A stretch of DNA of 64,000 nucleotides, from contig NZ_BBLV01000018.1 of assembly GCF_000971115.1 (NCBI RefSeq), positions 1-64,000 on the forward strand. The letters run 5' to 3'. This DNA comes from Demequina gelatinilytica. GTDB taxonomy: Bacteria > Actinomycetota > Actinomycetes > Actinomycetales > Demequinaceae. Shown here piece by piece: positions 41,370-48,967 of the stretch. The notes below the pieces were generated by a model. The model was given only the letters and a program-made list of their open reading frames with translations. It was not told the origin of the DNA and did no database searches. The translations under genes were made by a program, and so were the position numbers. Position 1 is the first letter of the stretch. Each line of letters opens with the position of its first letter.

Positions 41370-42338
41370 TCAGGACTCCTCGGTCGGCTCATGGTCGGCA
41401 TGGGCAAGGTACGTCAGGGTGGAACGGAACGGCGCGTCGGCACGGTCCGTCCACCAGTGGTCGGGCACGGCGGTGACGGACATGCGGACGCCGTCGGGCA
41501 GCACCTGGGCCAGGGTGGCCCCGGTGCTCGACGGCAGCGATCGCACCTCCGCGACATCGGGAGCGGTGCCCAGCACGATCTCGGCGGGCAGGCCGGGCTG
41601 CACCACGTCCAGGCCGGCAGCGCTCACGCGCGCAAGCCAGTCCTGCGGCTCGCGGCGATGCGGGAGGTACGCGGCGCCGGCACCGTGCGCGACCACCCAG
41701 CGCTCGTAGGCCTCCGGGTCGATGTAGCCGTCGACCGCGAGCGCCGAGCCGAGCACCACCACCCGGGGAAGCGAGACGGGCGCCTCCGCGGACAGCGAAC
41801 GCAGCCAGGGATAGCGGTTGGCGACGATGCGCGCGCCGGGCACGGCGGGCATCGCGGGGTGGTCGGCGTACGCGGTCATGAGCGTGACCTGGCCCGCACG
41901 CGCGGCGGCCCGCAGGCGGGAGCCCACGACGCGCCCCAGCATGCGTTGGCGCATCGGCTCGCGCTGCCCCATGCGCGAGAACGCGTGGCTTCCGGCGAGG
42001 ACGGCGGCCAGGTGGAGCGCGGCCGAGCCGTCGTCGACCACCACGAGGTCGCCTACGGCGCCCGCCGCGAGCACGGCCCGCACCTGTCCCGAGAAGGCAT
42101 CGCCCACCAGGCGGCGTCGCGAGCGTGCGAAGCGCGGGTCCGTCGCGGCAGCGGCCTCCTCGAGCGTGACCGACGCCGGCAGCAGCGGTGAGAGCCATGC
42201 GGCGGTGTCCGAGAGCTGCGCGACGCCGCGGCGGAGCAGCACGAGCGTCCGCTCGCCGGACTCCGCCGCCGCCTCGACGGCGTTGATGAGCTGGAGCGGG
42301 GACTCGACCCACCCCACGCGTACCGCGTCAGAGGTCAC
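41370..42338 (-). CDS. sialyltransferase-like protein (polysialyltransferase/GT52-like)
   Basis: The protein has 322 residues. VGWVESPLQLINAVEAAAE at the start, VVVDDGSAALHLAAVL near residue 100 and GAAYLPHRREPQDW near 226 match the order of elements in bacterial GT52 and polysialyltransferase proteins, where the P-H motif contacts the CMP-sugar. It lies between the CMP-nonulosonate synthetase gene and the ABC exporter ATPase gene, and overlaps the latter by 4 bp (ATGA), fitting transfer of the CMP-activated sugar to a glycan that is then exported. Assigned from motif and context; the exact family needs a profile search. Confidence 0.68.
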   Translation of the reverse strand: MTSDAVRVGWVESPLQLINAVEAAAESGERTLVLLRRGVAQLSDTAAWLSPLLPASVTLEEAAAATDPRFARSRRRLVGDAFSGQVRAVLAAGAVGDLVVVDDGSAALHLAAVLAGSHAFSRMGQREPMRQRMLGRVVGSRLRAAARAGQVTLMTAYADHPAMPAVPGARIVANRYPWLRSLSAEAPVSLPRVVVLGSALAVDGYIDPEAYERWVVAHGAGAAYLPHRREPQDWLARVSAAGLDVVQPGLPAEIVLGTAPDVAEVRSLPSSTGATLAQVLPDGVRMSVTAVPDHWWTDRADAPFRSTLTYLAHADHEPTEES

Positions 42339-43069
42339 GTGGACTTCTTGTACGCGCGGACGACCTCCTTGGGATCGCCGTCCATCTTCAGCGTGCCGTG
42401 GTCGATCCAGATGACCCGCGTGCAGGTCTCCATGATCGATCGCATCGAGTGGCTCACCAGGAACACCGTGCCGGCCTGCTCGCGCATGTCGCGGATGCGC
42501 TGCTCGCTCTTCTCACGGAAGGCCTTGTCGCCCACCGCAAGAGCCTCGTCGACCAGGAGGATCTGGTGGTCGCGCGAGATCGCGATCGAGAACCGCAGGC
42601 GCGCCGCCATGCCGGACGAGTACGTCTGCATCGGCATGTCCATGAACTCGCGGATCCCGGAGAACTCGACGATGTCGTCGTAGCGCTCCGCGACCTCCTC
42701 GGGCGACATGCCGAGCGCAAGCCCGCCCAGCACCACGTTCTTCTCGCCCGTGAGGTCGCCCAGGAGCGCCGCGTTGACGCCCAGCAGCGCGGGCCTCGAC
42801 GCCGCATAGACGGCGCCCTTCACGGGCTGCTGAAGGCCGGCGATGGCGCGCATGAGCGTCGACTTGCCGGAGCCGTTGTGCCCGATCACGCCGATGGACT
42901 CGCCCTCGTGCGCGACGAAGGACACGCCCTTGAGCGCATGCACCACGCGCACGCCGCGCTGGCGGCTCATGAGCGAGCGGCGGTCCTTGGCGGCCTTGCC
43001 CGAGGCGAAGGTCTTGTAGTCGACGTGGAGGTTGTCGACCACGATCGTGGGGTGGTTCGTCTCAGTCAC
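42335..43069 (-). CDS. polysaccharide ABC exporter ATP-binding protein (Wzt/TagH-like)
   Basis: The protein has 244 residues. Walker A GHNGSGKST (near residue 64), signature SSGMAARLRFSIA, Walker B HQILLVDEAL and the switch LVSHSM are complete. The N-terminal VHVDYKTFASGKA and the RRSLMSRQRGVRVVHALKGV motif are typical of exporters of teichoic acid and O-antigen. It lacks the carbohydrate-binding C-terminal domain found in some Wzt. GTG start at 43069 overlaps the permease gene by 8 bp. Energises export of the lipid-linked glycan through the ABC-2 permease. Confidence 0.94.
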   Translation of the reverse strand: MTETNHPTIVVDNLHVDYKTFASGKAAKDRRSLMSRQRGVRVVHALKGVSFVAHEGESIGVIGHNGSGKSTLMRAIAGLQQPVKGAVYAASRPALLGVNAALLGDLTGEKNVVLGGLALGMSPEEVAERYDDIVEFSGIREFMDMPMQTYSSGMAARLRFSIAISRDHQILLVDEALAVGDKAFREKSEQRIRDMREQAGTVFLVSHSMRSIMETCTRVIWIDHGTLKMDGDPKEVVRAYKKST

Positions 43070-43925
43070 GGCCGTAACGCTCCTCGGCGCTCCAGAAGAA
43101 GACGATGCCGGCGATGAAGAACCCGATCGCGCCCACGAACGCCATCACGACGATGAGCGTGTTGACCTCCTGGCCCTCGAGCACCATCGTGCGCACCAGC
43201 TGGATGTAGTCGTGCACGGGGTTGAGCTGCGCGAGCGTCAGCATCCACGGCGGGTTGTCCGCGAGCACCTGCTCGAGCGAGTAGAAGATCCCGGTCATGT
43301 AGAGGACCAGGCGGGTGATGATCGGGACCATCTGGGTGACGTCGCGCAGGTGCACCGTGAGGCGCGCGGCGATGAGCGCGACGCCGACGTTGAACATCCC
43401 GAAGAGGAAGAGGATGGGCGGCACCAGCAGCCATGTCCACGACGGCCGCTCGCCGAATCCCACGAGGATGAACGAGAGCACCACCATCATGGGCACCAGC
43501 TCGTACACGTTGCGGAACACCGCGGACAGCGGCAGCAGGATGCGCGGGAAGCCCAGGCTCCGCACCAGCGACGCGTTGCCGGTGATCGACTTGGCGCCCT
43601 GGTTGAAGCTGTTGGAGAAGAACTGGAAGCAGAAGAAGCCCGTCACCAGGAACGGGATGAAGTTCAGGCCTGCGCGCGAGCCGCGGTCCATGATGAGGCC
43701 GAACACGAACCCGTAGACCGCCGCCTGCAGCAGCGGGTTGAGCACCACCCAGAACAGCCCCAGGCGGTTCTGCGACAGCTGCGCCTCGATGCGGTAGCGC
43801 GCGAGGCGCATCGCGAAGTGACGGCGTTCCCACGTCTCCTTGAGGTACGCCGGCAGCGGCTGTCGGGCGCCGACGCGCGGCAGCCCCGCCTCCCGCGCCA
43901 GCGCGGGGTAGTCGATGTCGGTCAC
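43062..43925 (-). CDS. polysaccharide ABC exporter permease (ABC-2, Wzm/TagG-like)
   Basis: The protein has 287 residues. A cytoplasmic amphipathic start (WERRHFAMRLARYRIEAQLS), then six membrane helices with the ABC-2 hallmarks NRLGLFWVVLNPLLQAAVYG and the conserved LYMTGIFYSLEQV and NPPWMLTLAQLNPVHDYIQL near the end. Such permeases flip undecaprenyl-linked glycans or teichoic acids. GTG start at 43925 has GAGGAG 4 nt upstream. Pairs with the ATPase just after it. Confidence 0.93.
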   Translation of the reverse strand: MTDIDYPALAREAGLPRVGARQPLPAYLKETWERRHFAMRLARYRIEAQLSQNRLGLFWVVLNPLLQAAVYGFVFGLIMDRGSRAGLNFIPFLVTGFFCFQFFSNSFNQGAKSITGNASLVRSLGFPRILLPLSAVFRNVYELVPMMVVLSFILVGFGERPSWTWLLVPPILFLFGMFNVGVALIAARLTVHLRDVTQMVPIITRLVLYMTGIFYSLEQVLADNPPWMLTLAQLNPVHDYIQLVRTMVLEGQEVNTLIVVMAFVGAIGFFIAGIVFFWSAEERYGRD

Positions 43926-43947
43926 ACGTCTCCTCGGGGTGGATGCC

Positions 43948-44973
43948 TCAACGTCCTGCGAAGGCGTTGTGCCCCCTGCTCGGCATGAGGATACCCAAGA
44001 GGCATCCGACACCCCAAGACAGGTGCATCGTGGGAAGCACGCCGAGCAGGCGCATCCGGACCGCTCCGGGCACGTGCGCGCGCAGCGCGGTGAGCGCCAC
44101 CCAGGCGCCGTAGACGAGCGCCGGGAGCAGCCCGACCCCGGCCAGGACGATGCCTGCCGTCCCGCCTGTGATCGCACCCGCCAGGACCAGCGCGGCGCCG
44201 AACCCGAGGCCCGCGACCAGCACCGGCGGCACGTAGTAGCGGACGGGGACGCGGCCCTTGAGCCGGCGGATGATCTCGCCGCGCCAGCGTCCGGAGGCGT
44301 GGAACTGCTTGGCGAGGGCGCGCACCGACGAGCGCGGGCGGTAGATGACGTCGAGCGCCGGCTCGAACCACACGAGCCCGCCGCGCGCGATGAGGCGGCG
44401 GTTGAGGTCCCAGTCCTCGCCGCGGGACAGCGACTCGTCGAAGCCGCCGATGCCCAGCACGGCCGCGCGGTCGAAGACCCCCAGGTAGGCGGACTCCGCG
44501 GGCCCCGCCTCCCCGCCCGTGTGATAGACCGCACCACCGAGTCCGCCGGGCGAGTTGTAGCCCCACGCGACGGCCTGCTCGTACCGGGTGAGGCCCTCGG
44601 CGTGCATGCGCCCGCCCAGGTTGACCGCGCCCGAGGCGCGCAGCGAGCGCAGCGCCGTGACCGCGTAGCCGGGCGGGAGCACCGAGTGCGCGTCGACGCG
44701 GACCACCACGGGGAAGCGCGCCTCCGTGATGCCGATGTTCATCGACATCGAGATCGCGTTGCGCGGGTTGTGCAGCACCCGGATCTCGGGATGCGCGGCG
44801 GCGAGGCCCGCGACCACCTCGTCCGTCCGGTCCGTCGAGGCGCCCAGCACCAGCAGCAGCTCGCGCTCGTCGAGGCCGTCCTGCGCGAGCACGCTCGCGA
44901 CGGCGGTCGCGACGTAGTCCTCCTCGTTCAGCACGGGCATGACGAAGCTCGCCCTCATGTCGACCTGGCTCAC
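43948..44973 (-). CDS. family 2 glycosyltransferase with membrane tail
   Basis: The protein has 341 residues. The GT-A domain has ASFVMPVLNEEDYVATAVAS at the start, the VVRVDAHSVLPPGY metal-binding DAH near residue 98 and GGFDESLSRGEDWDLNRRL near 180. After residue 250 three or so membrane helices follow, so it works at the inner face of the membrane, as in ExoA-type succinoglycan enzymes. GTG at 44973 is chosen for its GGAGGG Shine-Dalgarno and GTGA overlap with the gene before; an ATG at 44958 is possible. Confidence 0.9.
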   Translation of the reverse strand: MSQVDMRASFVMPVLNEEDYVATAVASVLAQDGLDERELLLVLGASTDRTDEVVAGLAAAHPEIRVLHNPRNAISMSMNIGITEARFPVVVRVDAHSVLPPGYAVTALRSLRASGAVNLGGRMHAEGLTRYEQAVAWGYNSPGGLGGAVYHTGGEAGPAESAYLGVFDRAAVLGIGGFDESLSRGEDWDLNRRLIARGGLVWFEPALDVIYRPRSSVRALAKQFHASGRWRGEIIRRLKGRVPVRYYVPPVLVAGLGFGAALVLAGAITGGTAGIVLAGVGLLPALVYGAWVALTALRAHVPGAVRMRLLGVLPTMHLSWGVGCLLGILMPSRGHNAFAGR

Positions 44974-45620
44974 GGTTTCCCTCCTGCGGGCGCGAGCATC
45001 CTCAGCAGCGCCCTGGTGCTCATGGTGGTGGGGTCTGCGACGACCGCGATGCCGTCGCCCGGGGCACGCACGAGCGGCTCCGTGTCGGGCCCCGCGAATG
45101 CGAGCCCGTGACCCAGCAACGCGGACACGGCGCCGGCGACCACGGCGTGCGCCGCACCAGCCGGAAGGCCGTCCTCGGGCGCTTCGGCGGCCGCGGACGA
45201 GTACAGCGCGTTCAGGACCGCGTCGCGCACCACCGACGCGCGGACCGCGGCCGGCGTCGCCGTCCCCGCCAGCGCAGCGTCGATGGTCGCGAGCATGTGG
45301 AGCTCGGCCGACGCGAGGGGGCGCGGCTCCGCGACGGCGGCGTCGACCGCCTCGCCGAGCCGACCGGCGCCGGGACGCACGATGCGCGCGGCAGGCGCCG
45401 CTGCCGCGCTCAGGCGCCGTGCCCTCCAGCGCGCACGCAGCGCCGCGACCGGGCCCGGATCGACACGGGAACCCGCCGCGAGCGAGTCCTGGCGGTCCAG
45501 CGCAGCCGCCAGCGTCGGCTCCCTCAGCACCAGCACGTCCGCCTGCGCGGGGCTGCCCGTCTGGACACCGCCGGCCCGCAAGGCGCGCAGATCGGCGCGG
45601 CACAGGGCCGCGGCGATCAT
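44970..45620 (-). CDS. stand-alone degenerate sulfotransferase-like unit
   Basis: The protein has 216 residues and is alanine-rich. No PAPS loop. ADVLVLREPTLAAALDRQD (~27-45) recalls the strand-helix of the sulfotransferases, PLASAELHMLATIDAALAG (~99-117) matches the L-S/T-x-x-E-x-x-L helix start of their C-terminal part, and AAHAVVAGAVSALLGHGLAF (~155-174) closely matches AAHAVVGAISSALGAGVSFA at the end of the sulfotransferase encoded just before it. The pair, joined by ATGA, mirrors the two-unit proteins at 30694 and 36829 split into two genes. Function unknown; probably a partner of the sulfotransferase. Confidence 0.6.
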   Translation of the reverse strand: MIAAALCRADLRALRAGGVQTGSPAQADVLVLREPTLAAALDRQDSLAAGSRVDPGPVAALRARWRARRLSAAAAPAARIVRPGAGRLGEAVDAAVAEPRPLASAELHMLATIDAALAGTATPAAVRASVVRDAVLNALYSSAAAEAPEDGLPAGAAHAVVAGAVSALLGHGLAFAGPDTEPLVRAPGDGIAVVADPTTMSTRALLRMLAPAGGKP

Positions 45621-46807
45621 CGTGCGCCTCCCGGAAGCGCACGCCGGCGCAGCTCCGCGACCACCGCGCGGCGGGAGGGGGGCACGTGCGGCGAGTCGAT
45701 GCCCGGACGCCCGCCGGCGAAGCTCACCCCGGCGCCGAGCGCCGAGGAGATCGCTCCGACCACCGCGTGCGCGGCGAGGTCCGGGTCCACCGCGGTGTGG
45801 GGCGACGGCACGGTGGCGGGAGGCGATGCGGGCGCATCGGCGAGCATCGCTGCGTCGCCGAGCACGTCGACGCCCAGGTCGGCGAGCCGACGCGCGGCCG
45901 CTGCCCCCTCGGCCGCGATCACCTCGGCGGCGGCGCGCGGCACCGCCATCGTGCCCTCGTCGGCGCTCGGCTTGCGATGGCGCAGCATCGTCGCGACCGC
46001 TCCGTTGCGCATCACGCGGTAGTAGAGCGCGCGGTCGAGCGTCGGGGCGCCGAGCGCGCGCCTGTTGACCTCCTGCACCAGCTCGGCCTCGGCACGGGAG
46101 AGGCTGCGGTTGTCCAGCAAGGGATCGCGCGGGACGGAAGCAAGAGTGCCCGGCGTCAGGCCGAGCAGCCCCTCGAACGCGTCGAAGAGCAGCGCAGGTC
46201 GCGCCTTGTCGAGCACCACCACATGCACGCGCTCCGGTCCCACGAGCGCGGCCCACCTCGCCGCGATCGCGGCGAGGTCATGGCGGCGCCAGAACGCCTC
46301 GGCCCACTCGGGGCCGTCCGCGCTCGCGCGACCCGTGCGGACCGCGGTGACCGCGGCGAGCCAGGCGCCGAAGTCGACGTCGCCTGCGTCCTTGACCCAC
46401 TGCTGCCACGCGGAGGCGAACATGGGCACGTACGCGCGCACCGTGATCGCGACATGGAGCTCGGGCCCCAGCTCCTCGAGGAAGCGGCGCGCGACATCCG
46501 TCTCCGCCTGGACGATCTGCTCGTAGCTGAGCCAGCCGATCGCCTCGGGGTGGCGCCAGCGCTCGCGCGCGATGCGCTTCCAGCGCGACAGGTCACCGGC
46601 CTCGAACACGGCAGTCGAGCGTCCCATGAGCGCGTTCGAGGCGCGCCCGTGGTTGAGCGCGGCGCCCGGATAGCAGACACCCTGCGCGAGGAGCTCGGCG
46701 CGCAGGCGGGAGGCGGAGGCCTGCACCGCCGTGGTGCCCGTCTTGGGGAGGCCGATGTGCAGGAGGCTCGCGCCCGCGGGCAGCGGTCGCGCTTCGACGT
46801 GGGTCAT
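45617..46807 (-). CDS. PAPS-dependent sulfotransferase-like protein
   Basis: The protein has 396 residues. PAPS loop HIGLPKTGTT (17-26), HVAITVRAYVPMFASAWQQ near residue 125 with the 3'-phosphate-binding arginine, FWRRHDLAAIAARW near 170, VVVLDKARPALLFDAFEGLL near 192, and NRSLSRAEAELVQEVN near 226. It starts the ten-gene leftward run that includes the exporter, NeuA and NeuB, and its TGA overlaps the ATG of the degenerate unit gene. Likely sulfates the exported glycan or its lipid-linked precursor, with PAPS from the cysD-cysN-cysC operon. Acceptor unknown. Confidence 0.8.
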   Translation of the reverse strand: MTHVEARPLPAGASLLHIGLPKTGTTAVQASASRLRAELLAQGVCYPGAALNHGRASNALMGRSTAVFEAGDLSRWKRIARERWRHPEAIGWLSYEQIVQAETDVARRFLEELGPELHVAITVRAYVPMFASAWQQWVKDAGDVDFGAWLAAVTAVRTGRASADGPEWAEAFWRRHDLAAIAARWAALVGPERVHVVVLDKARPALLFDAFEGLLGLTPGTLASVPRDPLLDNRSLSRAEAELVQEVNRRALGAPTLDRALYYRVMRNGAVATMLRHRKPSADEGTMAVPRAAAEVIAAEGAAAARRLADLGVDVLGDAAMLADAPASPPATVPSPHTAVDPDLAAHAVVGAISSALGAGVSFAGGRPGIDSPHVPPSRRAVVAELRRRALPGGAR

Positions 46808-46990
46808 GACGACGCTGCGCCTCTCCTGATCGGCCGGTGGGGAACCACTGAATGGTAAGCGACCACGGTTCGCGGGCGGACCGCGGACGGAGCGCGGACG
46901 TGGGACAATCGTGCGGCCCGGCGCTGCGGGAGCCTGATCCCGCGACGCGGGCCGAGCGACGGCCCGCGATGCCCTCATCCTGGAGGCTCG

Positions 46991-48967
46991 ATGACCGACG
47001 GAATCTCGCGGACGTGGAAGGCTGCCCGCCGCCTGGTGCGCGGCGCGGCGGCCACGGAGCCCGCCCAGCCCGCATCGGCCGCTGCCGTCGAGGCCTCCCA
47101 CGCGACCGTGCCGACACCTGAGCCTGCGCCCGCGGCGGCGCCGGCTCCCGAGCCCGAACCCGAGCCCGCGCCGTTCACGGCCCGCGCTGCCGAGCGCCTT
47201 CGCGCGCGCGGCGGCCCCTACCCGGGAGCGATCCGCCAGACGGACCACCCGGAGGACCTTGCCGCGCTGCTGGGTGGCACCTACGAGTACGCGCACCTGG
47301 TGGACGACCCGGAGACCGCGGCCCCCCCGGCGGACCTGGTCTTCGCGGCCGTGTGCAACGACAAGTACGCACCGGGGCTCGAGGCGCTCGTGCTCAGCCT
47401 CATCCGCCAGTACCCCGGGCTGTCCAACCGCTTCCTGGTGTTCCACGACGACTCGCTGTCCGAGTTCACCCGGACCCGGCTCTCGCAGGTCTACCCGGCA
47501 TTCGACTTCCAGCACCGCGACCCGGCGTCCTACGACGTCACCATGGGCGACCAGTACAACCACGTGCGCGTGGGACAGCTGGGCTACCTCACCGTCGAGG
47601 TGCTGACCATGGAGGAGCCGTCGTGGATCGTGGTCCTCGACGCCGACCTGCTGATCCTCGGGGACATCTCGGCCCTGTGGCGCGGGGACGCGATCAAGGC
47701 GGTGCCGGACATCGGGCACCGTCCCTACGCGATCGAGACGCCCGCGACCGGAAGGCTTGTCATCAACAGCGGCGTGCTGTCGCTCCCGCGGTCCGAGCGT
47801 GGGCCCGAGGCGACGCTGCGCATGAAGGAGGTGCTCGCGACCGTCGACGCCGAGGAGGATCCGGCGCTCAGCTGGTTCGCCGACCAGAAGTTCTGGAACC
47901 TGTATCTCGCGCGACGTGACGTCGAGCTGCTCCCGCAGGCCTACAACATGAACAAGATGCTCCTCGAGCTGGACTATCCCGAGGAGATCGGCTCGGTGCG
48001 CATCCTGCACCTCACCGGACCCAAGCCCTGGTACGCATTCGTGTACGACGCGTTGCTGCGCGGCGACGACCGCAAGCGGTACCGAGGCGCCACCGAACGC
48101 TTCCGCACGTCCTTCGCGCTGTGGAACCAGTCGTACGTCTCCGCGATCACCGCGCTGCGGACCTCGCAGTTCCGCTCCGAGGAGGGGGCGGCGCTCGACG
48201 CCCTCCGGGGCTCCGCCGCGGGCCGCCCGGCCGTGCTCATCGGCAACGGGCCGTCGCTGCGCGACACCGACATGAGCGCGTTCGTCGGCTACGAGAAGAT
48301 CGCGTTCAACTGGTTCGTCAACCACGAGGACTTCGACACCATCCGGCCCGACCACCTGGTGCTCCCCTCGCACATGCTCTTCGGTGGCTGGCACACGCCG
48401 CACCCGCAGCTGCCGCGCGAGTTCCTCGACGCGCTCACCGCACGCGAGCACAAGCCGACGCTGTGGGCCTCGTTCTACTTCAAGCCGTACCTCGAGACGC
48501 TCGAGGAGCTGCGCGGCTACACGCTGCGGTACTTCCTCTTCGAGAAGCCTTTCAAGCGGCGCATCGGCAAGACCGGATGGGCGCCGCTGGACCTCATGTC
48601 GCCGCTCGTGGACTCCAACACGGGCGTGCTGACCGCGGGCGTGCCGATGGCGCTCCACCTCGGCGCGAGCGCCATCGTCCTGGTCGGCTGCGACTCCAAC
48701 TACGCGAGCGCCGCCGGCAGCTACTTCTACGCCGAGGACCAGCACGCCTCGGCGACGACAGCCCCGCGGCAGCTGGTCACCACGTGGAAGAAGGGCGGCG
48801 CCGGTCCGTTCGGCTACTCGGTGGTCCGGCGCGAGCTCGACCGGCGCGGCGTGCCGTTCCTCGATACGACGCTCGACGGGAACCTCGACATGCTCGAGCG
48901 CATCGGCCTCGAGGAGGCGCGCGCGCTCGGGACCGCCGGCGCGATGCGACCTCGGGCCACGAGCTAG
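46991..48967 (+). CDS. GT8 glycosyltransferase fused to DUF115/GT42-like domain
   Basis: The protein has 658 residues. A basic start and a P/A/E-rich linker (to ~58) lead to a GT8-like GT-A domain (~115-390) with LVFAAVCNDKYAPGLEALVL, the VVLDADLLILGD metal-binding motif and HLTGPKPWYAF near the end. The C-terminal ~240 residues start AVLIGNGPSLRDTDMS and contain GVPMALHLGASAIVLVGCDS, the pattern of DUF115 (MptE-like) domains and of GT42 sialyltransferases such as CstII. In a nonulosonate locus the second domain may transfer a sialic-type sugar. A GGAGG precedes the ATG. Its stop shares the CTAG with the convergent acyltransferase stop. Confidence 0.75.
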   Translation: MTDGISRTWKAARRLVRGAAATEPAQPASAAAVEASHATVPTPEPAPAAAPAPEPEPEPAPFTARAAERLRARGGPYPGAIRQTDHPEDLAALLGGTYEYAHLVDDPETAAPPADLVFAAVCNDKYAPGLEALVLSLIRQYPGLSNRFLVFHDDSLSEFTRTRLSQVYPAFDFQHRDPASYDVTMGDQYNHVRVGQLGYLTVEVLTMEEPSWIVVLDADLLILGDISALWRGDAIKAVPDIGHRPYAIETPATGRLVINSGVLSLPRSERGPEATLRMKEVLATVDAEEDPALSWFADQKFWNLYLARRDVELLPQAYNMNKMLLELDYPEEIGSVRILHLTGPKPWYAFVYDALLRGDDRKRYRGATERFRTSFALWNQSYVSAITALRTSQFRSEEGAALDALRGSAAGRPAVLIGNGPSLRDTDMSAFVGYEKIAFNWFVNHEDFDTIRPDHLVLPSHMLFGGWHTPHPQLPREFLDALTAREHKPTLWASFYFKPYLETLEELRGYTLRYFLFEKPFKRRIGKTGWAPLDLMSPLVDSNTGVLTAGVPMALHLGASAIVLVGCDSNYASAAGSYFYAEDQHASATTAPRQLVTTWKKGGAGPFGYSVVRRELDRRGVPFLDTTLDGNLDMLERIGLEEARALGTAGAMRPRATS

